Source of the DNA: Hymenobacter gelipurpurascens
Lineage (GTDB): Bacteria; Bacteroidota; Bacteroidia; Cytophagales; Hymenobacteraceae
Length of the DNA: 64,000 nt
NCBI RefSeq assembly: GCF_900187375.1
Contig: NZ_FYEW01000001.1
Coordinates: forward strand, 434,001 to 498,000
Reading direction: 5' to 3'
Under the pieces are notes generated by a model that saw nothing but the letters and a program-made list of their open reading frames with translations, was not told the origin of the DNA and searched no databases. Both the position numbers and the translations under genes were made by a program. This document shows, piece after piece, positions 26,596 through 34,764 of the stretch; the stretch's first letter is position 1; every line of letters begins with the position of its first letter.

Positions 26596-28521
26596 TTACG
26601 GCAGCACCTGCAGCCAGCCTTTGTAGCGGCGGCCATCAGTGAAGGTGATGAGGTAGTAGTACACGCCGGCGCTGCCTGAGCCGTTCCAGCGGAAGGTGCG
26701 GGCCGGGGAATGAAATACCTCATTGCCCCAGCGGGAGAAGATCTTGATGCCCCCAAAGCGCCCATCGCACAGGTCGGGCGGGAGCTGAGTTAACTCAAAA
26801 GCGTCGTTTTTGCCGTCGCCATTCGGTGTGATGATGTTGGGGGGGAGAAAGTTCGTGGTATCGGGGGCCGGCACCACCATAAATTGCACCGTTCGGGTCT
26901 GAGGTTTGGGCGTGCATCGCACCGTTTCCTGTAACTGGAAGGTCACCGTCAGGTTATCCTGCAGTTGGGCCGCCTCGCAGGAAGCCAGCCAGGTGAACGT
27001 GCCATTGGCGCGCCCCGTGCCGTTCTGGGCTGTAAAGCGCATACCCGCCGCGGCCAGATCAAACCGCTGGCCTACAGCCGTCATCGTCAATGGGTTTCCA
27101 TCGGCATCGGTGCCGGTCAGGTCGGCGGTATAGGTTGCCCCAACAGGAATCCGCACAATAATAGGGGTGGTAGCTGGAGTGGCTTCAGATGGAAAAGTGG
27201 AGGTGAGGACGGGCGGCGTGTTGGCCGGCGGTATGGCCGTAAAAGCCACCCGTATCGTGTCCTTTTTAGGCAGACTACAGCCGTTATCCGCCACAATCAC
27301 ATCCAGTAGATAAACCTTGCCCTGCGTGTCCTGGCACTCCGGAAAGCATAGCGTGGCCGATAGCGTATCGGGGGCGCCGGGCGCATGTACCGTGCCGGTA
27401 GTGGTGGTGGTAAACGTAGGAGCCAGGCCCGAGAAGTTAACCGGTAGCGTGGTGAGCGTAAGGCGGGAGCCGGCATCAGGGTCAGTGAAGCGCATGGTTA
27501 TGCACCGGTTGCCGCCCGGTATCAGGCGCAGCGTATCGAGCTTGGGCTGATAGGCACGGCCTCCCACCTGGTTGAACACCTGCAAACTGGGTTTCGTATT
27601 GCGAGGGCAGTCTAGCGTGTACAACTGAAAGTCGCGGCGCGTTTCGCCTATTTTTACTTTGTTCCGATACTCAGTGCAGCGCACGCCAAACACGAACAGG
27701 CCTAGCTGCGAAGGCCTCACCATCAGGCGGCCGGTGCGCGCATCAATGGTAAGGGTGGGGGCGCCCGGAATCTGGTTGGTTGTACTGAGGCCCGGCTTCC
27801 AGTTGATGAGTCGGTAAGGAGCCGGCGATGCCTGGAACGGTGCAGGATCAAAGTCGGAAGCGGAGCCGTTCAGGGGCGTTACCAGGTCGTAGGCCAGGGA
27901 GTCGCCATCCGCGTCCTGGCCGCTGAAGTCGTAGTAGAACATTTCGCCCTTGCAGGCATAGTCGCCCAGAGGCGGAAAAATGCGCGGGGTAGAATCGATG
28001 AAGCGCTGCCGGTTGCGCACTACGGCCGGGAACTCCAGGTAGAAGGTTTGCGCGGCCGCTCCCGGGCTAACTATGTTGCTGATGCCATTATTGCGGCAGC
28101 AGCGCTCAATGGCGGCATAGTAGCCGGCAGTGCTGGTATAGAGGTCGGCATCCAGAATAATTTCGCGGCTGTACACCAGCTTGCGGGTGCTCAGAGAAGC
28201 GCTAGTGCAGGCCGGGTTGGTGTACTGTACAAACGTGTTGCCAACCAGTGGCAACGACACGTTCTGCATCCGCCGATTGTTCACCTTGTCGAAGATGCTG
28301 GCCGTCAGCTGCTGATCCAGGGCGCCCGGATTGCCATTGATGGCGTCGAAGTACAGATTTAAGGTTAAGGTGTAGGTGCTGCCGCTACGATATTGCAGCT
28401 CCATCTCGCCCCCTACAATATGGGTAGCGAAAGCTGCAGGCATCCCCCAGCACAAACCTGCCAGTACAAGTACCAGATGTAGCCCAGCACGCCGTAGAAA
28501 TAGAGGTATATACGTATCCAT
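26596..28521 (-). CDS. T9SS type B sorted surface protein (gliding-motility-associated C-terminus)
   Basis: A 641-residue exported protein. The signal peptide (residues about 13-31, LHLVLVLAGLCWGMPAAFA) is followed by several hundred residues of beta-rich, Ig/cadherin-like sequence with SGQDADGDSLAYDLV and a second GTDADGNPLT. The last 75 residues are the CHU_C/type B sorting domain: FLPPNIITPNGDGKNDAF, IKIFSRWGNEVF, WNGSGSAGVYYYLITFTDGR, and final KGWLQVLP. Such tails direct export by the type IX system and retention at the surface. Role likely adhesion or structure. No T9SS machinery is in the window. Confidence 0.93.
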   Translation of the reverse strand: MDTYIPLFLRRAGLHLVLVLAGLCWGMPAAFATHIVGGEMELQYRSGSTYTLTLNLYFDAINGNPGALDQQLTASIFDKVNNRRMQNVSLPLVGNTFVQYTNPACTSASLSTRKLVYSREIILDADLYTSTAGYYAAIERCCRNNGISNIVSPGAAAQTFYLEFPAVVRNRQRFIDSTPRIFPPLGDYACKGEMFYYDFSGQDADGDSLAYDLVTPLNGSASDFDPAPFQASPAPYRLINWKPGLSTTNQIPGAPTLTIDARTGRLMVRPSQLGLFVFGVRCTEYRNKVKIGETRRDFQLYTLDCPRNTKPSLQVFNQVGGRAYQPKLDTLRLIPGGNRCITMRFTDPDAGSRLTLTTLPVNFSGLAPTFTTTTTGTVHAPGAPDTLSATLCFPECQDTQGKVYLLDVIVADNGCSLPKKDTIRVAFTAIPPANTPPVLTSTFPSEATPATTPIIVRIPVGATYTADLTGTDADGNPLTMTAVGQRFDLAAAGMRFTAQNGTGRANGTFTWLASCEAAQLQDNLTVTFQLQETVRCTPKPQTRTVQFMVVPAPDTTNFLPPNIITPNGDGKNDAFELTQLPPDLCDGRFGGIKIFSRWGNEVFHSPARTFRWNGSGSAGVYYYLITFTDGRRYKGWLQVLP

Positions 28522-28967
28522 AAGCGCGACGCCACCGAAGGCACTAAGTAAAAGTTCTGTAGGCCACCTCCCAGCTAATCAGGTAATTGCCCGCGAAGTG
28601 GCAGAATATACAGAGGCTATAGCACACAGGCAAGTTTCTGCCGGTTTAGCGCATCATCAGGCTCACGATGAAGAATAGGCCGGGGCGCCCTCAGCAACGT
28701 TCAGCTTTCCCTATTCCTGCTGAAATAAGTGTAGGCTTAAGATGAAGAATAGGCCTAGCCGCCTCAAGTGGCAAGTGTATGATTGGGCTTGCCACCAGAG
28801 GCAGGCGGCATCACGAAAGTGAGTTATCACTTATATAGTATAAACTCATGATACACAGGCTGCGGCAGCGAAGGGGATGGCCACTACTCTGGCTTTAAGA
28901 AAACTTCCCTAGGTGGCCTAGAGTCGGGAGAACCCACAGTGGCTCTCCCAGCCAGAAATCATATCAG
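28522..28967. other. Intergenic region with a 15-base direct repeat
   Basis: 446 bases without a credible gene. GATGAAGAATAGGCC occurs at 28667-28681 and again at 28741-28755. The region holds the promoter of the type B surface protein and the end of the LacI-type gene. No terminator hairpin was recognised. Confidence 0.4.
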
Positions 28968-30146
28968 CTATATCTCCAGCTTGAAGAAGTTGCCTTTGCC
29001 CAGCAACGACGACTGCCGAATAACCAGGTCGCCGGTGATGACGAAGGTGCGGGGCTGGAAATTCTCCTTCTGACCCACTTGCTCCAGGAACAACCGGGCA
29101 GCCTGCTGCCCGATGCGGTAGGGGTGGAGGTTCACGGTGGTTAGGCCGGGCTCAATCATGGAGGCCATAAACTCGTCGCCGAAGCCTACTACGGCTATAT
29201 CGTCGGGCACACGGATGCCGCGCTTCTTAAGTGCCACCAGCAAATCGAAGGCGTTGGTGTAGTTGATGGCAAAAATAGCATCGGGCGGCTCCGGCAGGGC
29301 CAGCCACGCATCTAGGGCCGCTACTGCCGCCTCCGGCCGGAAGTTAATGTGCGTTTCGTACTCGGGCCGGAGTGGCAGATGGTGCCGTTTCATGGCGTTC
29401 TGGTAGCCTGCCAACCGGTTGCGGCTGATCAGCAACGACTCGGGGCCAGCCAGAATAGCAATGCGTTGGGCACCCTGCTCTATCAGGTGTTCCGTGAGGT
29501 TAAAGGCCCCGTTCCAGTCGTCTAGAATCACCTTGGCGCTGTCCACCTCGTTGCTCACCCGATCAAAATGAATGACAGGCACGCCGCGGCAGGCGTCTGG
29601 CTTTACATGGTCGAAGTTCTCGGTTTCGCGGGAGTGGCAAATCAGCAGGCCATCTACGCGGCTGGCAATAAGCGCCTGTACATTGCTGACTTCTATATCA
29701 TAGGATTCCTTGGATTGGCAGATCATTACGCGGTAGCCGGCCTCGCCCACCACCTGCTGAATACCACTGACAGCCGTAGCGAAAAAAGGCCGCTCAATGT
29801 CTGGAATGACCACCCCAATGGTTTTTGTTTCGCTGCTCTTCAGGCTCTGTGCCAGTAGGTTAGGCTGATAATCGAGCTGACGCGCTACGTCTAGAATGGC
29901 CTGGCGCGTGTTGGCGTTGATATCAGAATGCCCGTTGAGTGCCCGCGAAACGGTAGAGGGTGCCACGCCCAGCACTTTGGCCACGTCGCTGATGGTAGTT
30001 TGGCGCCGCTTGGTTTCCGGAATCTGCAGGGTCTTATCATCGGTGAAATGATAATTGCAGGCTTTGCACAGGTAGCGTTGCCGCCCCCGGATGAACCCGG
30101 CTCGCATTACGGCATCGGCCGAATAGCACTTTGTGCACTTCATCAT
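28968..30146 (-). CDS. LacI-family regulator with N-terminal zinc ribbon
   Basis: A 392-residue regulator. Residues 1-34 form a zinc ribbon, C4-x2-C7 and C27-x2-C30 with GRQRYLCKACNYHF, of the kind seen in InsA/transposase-associated ribbons. A LacI helix-turn-helix follows (about 50-72, ISDVAKVLGVAPSTVSRALNG with hinge LLAQSLKSSETKTIGVVIPD). Then comes the periplasmic-binding-like sensor domain (DGLLICHSRE, AIFAINYTNAFDLL, VVGFGDEFMASMIEPGLTTV). It is divergent from uxuA and next to one of the two matching palindromes, so it is the best candidate to bind both and to sense a xylan-derived sugar or uronate. The ribbon makes it longer than normal LacI proteins (about 340). Confidence 0.9.
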   Translation of the reverse strand: MMKCTKCYSADAVMRAGFIRGRQRYLCKACNYHFTDDKTLQIPETKRRQTTISDVAKVLGVAPSTVSRALNGHSDINANTRQAILDVARQLDYQPNLLAQSLKSSETKTIGVVIPDIERPFFATAVSGIQQVVGEAGYRVMICQSKESYDIEVSNVQALIASRVDGLLICHSRETENFDHVKPDACRGVPVIHFDRVSNEVDSAKVILDDWNGAFNLTEHLIEQGAQRIAILAGPESLLISRNRLAGYQNAMKRHHLPLRPEYETHINFRPEAAVAALDAWLALPEPPDAIFAINYTNAFDLLVALKKRGIRVPDDIAVVGFGDEFMASMIEPGLTTVNLHPYRIGQQAARLFLEQVGQKENFQPRTFVITGDLVIRQSSLLGKGNFFKLEI

Positions 30147-30269
30147 ATCGAAATAGAATTATTCCAGAGGCGAAACAAGAAACCTGCAAAGCCAAGGCAT
30201 GGGCTCTGTTTTATTATTTGAAGGTAATCTACAAAAAAAATATTTTAGGATGAGGTTTGGAAATTACCT

Positions 30270-30299
30270 ATCGGAACCGTTTTCGGTAACGTTTTCGGT
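30270..30299 (+). promoter_or_regulatory. LacI-type operator, glucuronate arm
   Basis: A 30-base site containing ATCGGAACCGTTTTCGGTAA and then CGTTTTCGGT, an imperfect palindrome. It matches the site at 59938-59967 at 25 of 30 positions. It lies in the divergent region between the LacI-type gene and uxuA. A TATTTGAAGGTAATCTAC block at 30215-30232 upstream is likewise shared with the other site. Confidence 0.75.
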
Positions 30300-30364
30300 A
30301 TTTTTATTTAGAAATCAGCGCGTTAGGAGGGTTTTTGAAATGCATGTGGATTCAATTCTTGCTC

Positions 30365-30372
30365 TATATTCG
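30365..30372 (+). promoter_or_regulatory. -7 promoter box of the uxuA operon
   Basis: TATATTCG, preceded by TTGCTC, differs from the Bacteroidota TAnnTTTG box at one position. It starts 65 bases after the operator end, exactly as in the xylB region. No clear -33 box at normal spacing was seen. Confidence 0.5.
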
Positions 30373-30477
30373 AAAGCGAGTTCTCACTCACCCCTACTAG
30401 ACCACAGGCAGTGGCCTACCACACCGGAAGGAAGAGGAGGCACGTAATGATTGGATTTTTCTAACAAAAATACTGGC

Positions 30478-31725
30478 ATGCAGCATACCATGCGTTGGTT
30501 CGGGCCTCAAGACCCGGTTTCTTTAATGACTCTGCGGCAAGCCGGGTGCACCGGCGTCGTTACGGCGCTGCACCAGTTGCCCGTAGGCCAGGTGTGGCCC
30601 GTGGAAGAAATCCGAGCTCGACAGCAACTGATTGAAGCCGGTAACGACCAGTATTCGCCGTTGCAGTGGGCGGTAGTAGAAAGCCTGCCAGTGCACGAGG
30701 CTATCAAGAAAGGGCTGCCCGCACGCACTCAGTATATAGAGGCCTATAAGGAGTCGTTACGCAATCTGGCGGCCTGCGGCATCCGCACGGTGTGCTACAA
30801 CTTCATGCCCATGCTGGATTGGTCGCGCACCAGTCTTAACTACGAGATGCCTGACGGTTCGCGGGCTCTGCGCTTTGTGTGGCAGGACTTCGCTGTGTTC
30901 GACTTATACATTCTCAAGCGCCCCGGCGCCGAAAACGATTACGAGCCCGAAGTTGCCGCCGCCGCCCAGGAGCAGCTGGCCGCTATGTCGCCCGAAGACG
31001 TAGCCACGCTGACCAACACGGTGCTGTTAGGCCTGCCCGGCTCTGAGGAAGCCTTTGAGCTGGCGGGCTTCCAAAGCTTACTAGATGAATACGCCAACAT
31101 CTCGCCCGATACGCTGCGCGAAAACCTGTACTTCTTCCTGCGGGAGGTGGGCCCGGTGGCTGAGGAAGTAGGCATCGGCCTCTGCATTCACCCCGATGAC
31201 CCACCGTTTCCGCTGCTTGGCCTGCCCCGCGTGGTGAGCACCGAAGCGGACCTGCTAGGCCTGATACAGGCCTACGACTCGCCCGCCAATGGCATCACCT
31301 TCTGCACTGGCTCCCTGGGCGTGCGGCCCGATAACGATCTGCCCGGTATCGTGCGGCGCCTGGGGCACCGCATTCATTTCGTGCACCTGCGCGCCACCAA
31401 GCGCGAGGACAACCCCCGCAACTTCCATGAGGCTGACCACCTCACCGGCGACGTGGACATGTACGCCGTGGTGCGTGAGTTGGTGCGCGAGGAAATCCGC
31501 CGCAGTCAGGAGAACAGCATCAGTTTCCAGCTGCCCATGCGCCCCGACCACGGCCACCAGATGCTCGACGACCTCGAAAAACGCACCTACCCCGGCTACT
31601 CGGCCATCGGGCGACTGCGGGGCTTGGCCGAGTTGCGCGGCTTGGAACTGGGTATCCGCCGCAGCCTTGAGGAGCAGGCTTCCGCTGATCTGACGACCTC
31701 CACTGCTCACCATTTCGCTCAATAA
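30478..31725 (+). CDS. uxuA: Mannonate dehydratase
   Basis: Converts D-mannonate to 2-keto-3-deoxygluconate in glucuronate catabolism. 415 residues from ATG 30478 (MQHTMRWFGP), the usual family beginning; a TTG at 30451 with AGGAGG before it would add nine residues. Recognised: RQAGCTGVVTALHQLP, ACGIRTVCYNFMPMLDWSRT, GLCIHPDDPPFPLLGLPRVV, FCTGSLGVR and FVHLRATKREDNPRNFHE, with metal-binding His/Cys/Asp residues, and the final MRPDHGHQM. It is first in the xylan operon and feeds the glucuronate released by the GH67 enzymes. Confidence 0.95.
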   Translation: MQHTMRWFGPQDPVSLMTLRQAGCTGVVTALHQLPVGQVWPVEEIRARQQLIEAGNDQYSPLQWAVVESLPVHEAIKKGLPARTQYIEAYKESLRNLAACGIRTVCYNFMPMLDWSRTSLNYEMPDGSRALRFVWQDFAVFDLYILKRPGAENDYEPEVAAAAQEQLAAMSPEDVATLTNTVLLGLPGSEEAFELAGFQSLLDEYANISPDTLRENLYFFLREVGPVAEEVGIGLCIHPDDPPFPLLGLPRVVSTEADLLGLIQAYDSPANGITFCTGSLGVRPDNDLPGIVRRLGHRIHFVHLRATKREDNPRNFHEADHLTGDVDMYAVVRELVREEIRRSQENSISFQLPMRPDHGHQMLDDLEKRTYPGYSAIGRLRGLAELRGLELGIRRSLEEQASADLTTSTAHHFAQ

Positions 31726-31740
31726 GTTCTTCTGCTTCGC

Positions 31741-33846
31741 ATGTCTTTCCGCTCGCTATTCTTCTTCGTACTGTTCTGCACCCTGGCGCATCGCGGCCTT
31801 GCTGATGATGGCTACCGGCTGTGGCTGAAGTACGACCAGGTGCGCGATGCCGGGCAGCGGAAAGCGTATCAGAAACAGGCTAATTTCATTGCTGTGCCTA
31901 GTGGTTCGCCTGTACTCCAGGCCGCCGGGCGGGAGCTGCAGAACGGCCTACAGGGCCTGCTAGGCCAGTCGGTGCCGATGGTGGGAGAGGGGAAAGGCAG
32001 TAAAGGAGGCATTGTGCTGTCGGTAGCAGCCAACCCCGAGCTAGGCCAGGAAGGCTACCGCGTGAGCACGCAAGGCGGCAATGTAGTTGTGATGGGCGCT
32101 ACAGATAAAGGTGTGCTGTACGGCGCATTTGCACTGCTGCGCCACCTGCAAACCGGACAGTCCATTTCAGCTGTCAATCTCAACAGCAAGCCGCGAATTG
32201 AGTACCGCTTTCTCAACCACTGGGACAACCCCAATGGTACCGTGGAGCGTGGCTACGCGGGCTCCTCTATCTGGAAGTGGCAGGAACTGCCCGAAGTGAT
32301 TGATCCGCGCTACCAGGATTATGCCCGCGCCAATGCCTCTATCGGTATTAATGGCGTGGTATTCAACAACGTAAACGCCAGTGCCCGCTTTCTGACAGCT
32401 GAATATCTGCAGAAGGTAGCGGCCCTAGCCAACGTGATGCGACCTTATGGGATTAGGGTGTATATGTCGGTGCTGTGGGCGGCACCCAAGGTGATTGGAG
32501 GGCTGCAAACCTCTGATCCCTTGGACCCCCAGGTGCGCCGCTGGTGGACCGCTAAAACCGACGAGATATACAAAGTCATTCCAGACTTCGGCGGCTTTCT
32601 GGTGAAGGCCAACTCCGAAGGCGAGCCCGGCCCCCAGGACTACGGCCGCAACCACGCCGACGGCGCCAATATGTTGGCCGAAGCCCTAGGCCAGCACGAT
32701 GGTATTGTGATATGGCGCGCCTTCGTGTACAAAGCCAACTCCAACGGCGACCGGTTCAAGGAGGCCTTCCAGGAGTTTCAGCCCCTAGATGGCAAGTTTG
32801 CCAAGAAGGTGCTAGTGCAGGTGAAAAACGGCCCCATCGACTTTCAGGCCCGCGAGCCATTTCACCCGCTGTTCGGGGCCATGCCCAAAACGCCATTGGT
32901 GCTAGAAGTGCAGCTCACGCAGGAGTACCTTGGGTTTGCTACGCACCTCGTGTACCTGGCGCCGCTTATAAAAGAGTGCCTGGAGGCTGACACCTACGCA
33001 AAAGGTCCCGGTTCAACAGTGGCTAAAGTAGTAGATGGCACAATCGATAATCATGCTATCAGCGGCATTGCAGGCGTGGCCAACATCGGCTCCGACCGCA
33101 ACTGGACCGGCCACCCCGTAAGCCAGGCCAACTGGTACTCCTACGGCCGTCTGGCTTGGGACCATACGCTCACCTCGCAGGCGCTGGCCGAAGAGTGGAC
33201 GAAAATGACGCTGACTCAGGAGCCAAAAGCAGTAAGCACTATCACAGACCTGCTCACAAAATCGCGCGACATTTATGTGCGCTATACCACGCCGCTAGGC
33301 CTGCACCACATCATGGGCCAGAGCATCCACTACGGCCCCGAGCCCTGGCTGGAAAAAAGCGCCCGTCCCGACTGGACCTCCATCTACTACCACAAAGCCG
33401 ACGCCGTAGGTCTGGGCTTTAACCGAACCGCTACTGGTAGCAACGCGCTAGGCCTGTATGCGCCGCAAGTACAGAAGCAGTGGGGTGACCCCGCCACTTG
33501 CCCGCCCAATTACCTCCTGTGGTTCCACCACGTGCCTTGGACCCAAACGCTCAGCACCGGCCAAACCCTCTGGAACGAACTGACGACCCGCTACTACACC
33601 GGCGCCGACTCGGTGCTCTGGATGCAGCAGCAATGGGCCCAGGTGCAGCCCGCCCTAGATGCTGAGCTGCACGCCGATGTAGCCTCCCGCCTACGCATTC
33701 AGTACCGCGAGGCCCTGTGGTGGCGCGATGCCTGTGTGCTCTACTTCCAGCAGTACGCCAAGCAGCCGCTGCCGCCCACGCTCACGCCGCCCTCACGCCC
33801 GCTGGCTGAAATCAAACAGCTGGTCGATATCTACCAGCTCCGCTAA
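31741..33846 (+). CDS. GH67 alpha-glucuronidase, first copy
   Basis: Releases (4-O-methyl)glucuronic acid from the non-reducing end of xylo-oligosaccharides. 701 residues, signal peptide at residues 1-21 (LFFFVLFCTLAHRGLA). The three known GH67 residues are found by alignment to the family: acid Glu293 in NSEGEPGPQD, Asp367 in GPIDFQ, and Glu395 in TQEYLG, close to 292/365/393 of the Cellvibrio enzyme. Starts 15 bases after uxuA. The exported protein probably works in the periplasm after SusC import. A second GH67 gene at 54122 has the same residues. Confidence 0.95.
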   Translation: MSFRSLFFFVLFCTLAHRGLADDGYRLWLKYDQVRDAGQRKAYQKQANFIAVPSGSPVLQAAGRELQNGLQGLLGQSVPMVGEGKGSKGGIVLSVAANPELGQEGYRVSTQGGNVVVMGATDKGVLYGAFALLRHLQTGQSISAVNLNSKPRIEYRFLNHWDNPNGTVERGYAGSSIWKWQELPEVIDPRYQDYARANASIGINGVVFNNVNASARFLTAEYLQKVAALANVMRPYGIRVYMSVLWAAPKVIGGLQTSDPLDPQVRRWWTAKTDEIYKVIPDFGGFLVKANSEGEPGPQDYGRNHADGANMLAEALGQHDGIVIWRAFVYKANSNGDRFKEAFQEFQPLDGKFAKKVLVQVKNGPIDFQAREPFHPLFGAMPKTPLVLEVQLTQEYLGFATHLVYLAPLIKECLEADTYAKGPGSTVAKVVDGTIDNHAISGIAGVANIGSDRNWTGHPVSQANWYSYGRLAWDHTLTSQALAEEWTKMTLTQEPKAVSTITDLLTKSRDIYVRYTTPLGLHHIMGQSIHYGPEPWLEKSARPDWTSIYYHKADAVGLGFNRTATGSNALGLYAPQVQKQWGDPATCPPNYLLWFHHVPWTQTLSTGQTLWNELTTRYYTGADSVLWMQQQWAQVQPALDAELHADVASRLRIQYREALWWRDACVLYFQQYAKQPLPPTLTPPSRPLAEIKQLVDIYQLR

Positions 33847-33882
33847 TCCCTGTCAACGCTGTTGACGACAATCTCTTTTCGA

Positions 33883-34689
33883 ATGGAAAACCTGAACCCC
33901 GTTCTCTCTACTCTTACGCACGCCAGCGGCCAGCCAAACCCGTTTTCGCTGGAAGGTCGCCTAGCCCTTATTACCGGCGGCGGCACCGGCATCGGCCTGG
34001 AAATAGCGCGTTGCATGGCAGTGGCTGGCGCAACCGTCATTATTACGGGCCGCCGCGAGAGTGTGCTGCAGGAGGCAGTGGCAGAACTCGGCCCCTCGGC
34101 CCATTACCTCACCAACGATGTCTGCGACCTGGCTTCACTTGATGGCCTGGTAGATCATATTGAAGCTACCTATGGCGAACTGGATATTGTGGTGAACAAC
34201 GCCGGCATAAACATGAAAAAGCCTGCGCTGGAAGTAACCGATGAAGATTTCAGCCGCATCATTCACACCAACCTCAACTCAGTGTTTGCACTCACCCGGG
34301 CCTGTGCCAAACGCATGGTGCCCCGCAAGCGCGGTGTAATTCTGATGATTTCCTCCATGGCCGCCTACTACGGCATTGACCGGGTAGTGGCCTACGCGGC
34401 TTCCAAATCGGCAGTGGAGGGCATGGTGAAGGTGCTGGCCTCCGAATTCTCCAAAGACAATGTGCGCGTGAATGCCATTGCTCCCGGCTTCATCGAAACA
34501 GAGATGAGCCGCACCGCCATGAACTCCGACCCCGACCGCCGCGACCGGGCCATGCGCCGCACGCCCATGGGCAAGTTCGGCCAGCCCGAGGATATTGGCC
34601 ACGCCGCCGTGTTCCTCGCTTCTGATGCGGCGCGCTACATCACCGGGGCTTCCCTACCCGTGGATGGCGGCAACTCCATCGGCTTCTAA
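33883..34689 (+). CDS. SDR oxidoreductase, probable fructuronate reductase
   Basis: A 268-residue classical SDR: TGGGTGIGLEIARCM (NAD(P) binding, about residue 28), NNAGINMKKPALEVTDEDF, catalytic Ser in MISSMAAYYG, and Tyr/Lys in YAASKSAVEGMVKVLASEF; C-terminus ITGASLPVDGGNSIGF. Cytoplasmic. ATG 33883 is chosen over TTG 33862. It lies between the GH67 and susC genes. The glucuronate path needs D-fructuronate reductase between uronate isomerase and UxuA. No UxuB-type gene is here, and SDR-type enzymes do this step in other Bacteroidota, so that role is inferred. Gluconate 5-dehydrogenase- or KduD-like activity is the alternative. Confidence 0.8.
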   Translation: MENLNPVLSTLTHASGQPNPFSLEGRLALITGGGTGIGLEIARCMAVAGATVIITGRRESVLQEAVAELGPSAHYLTNDVCDLASLDGLVDHIEATYGELDIVVNNAGINMKKPALEVTDEDFSRIIHTNLNSVFALTRACAKRMVPRKRGVILMISSMAAYYGIDRVVAYAASKSAVEGMVKVLASEFSKDNVRVNAIAPGFIETEMSRTAMNSDPDRRDRAMRRTPMGKFGQPEDIGHAAVFLASDAARYITGASLPVDGGNSIGF

Positions 34690-34764
34690 TACTTCTCGCT
34701 TTACACATCCACTTCCCACACCGGATACTTGCAGTTAATCCCACACTTAAACATCCCACATTCC

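Noticed and set aside
28376..28678. 100-residue plus-strand frame over the T9SS protein start
   Set aside because: It overlaps the signal-peptide coding region of a well-supported gene on the other strand.
28968..30146. The zinc ribbon as a remnant of an IS1-type insertion
   Set aside because: The ribbon is in frame with the helix-turn-helix, no terminal repeats or InsB-like sequence flank it, and the gene has normal start and spacing.
30199..30447. 82-residue frame before uxuA
   Set aside because: It runs straight through the operator and promoter box, and its composition is not protein-like.
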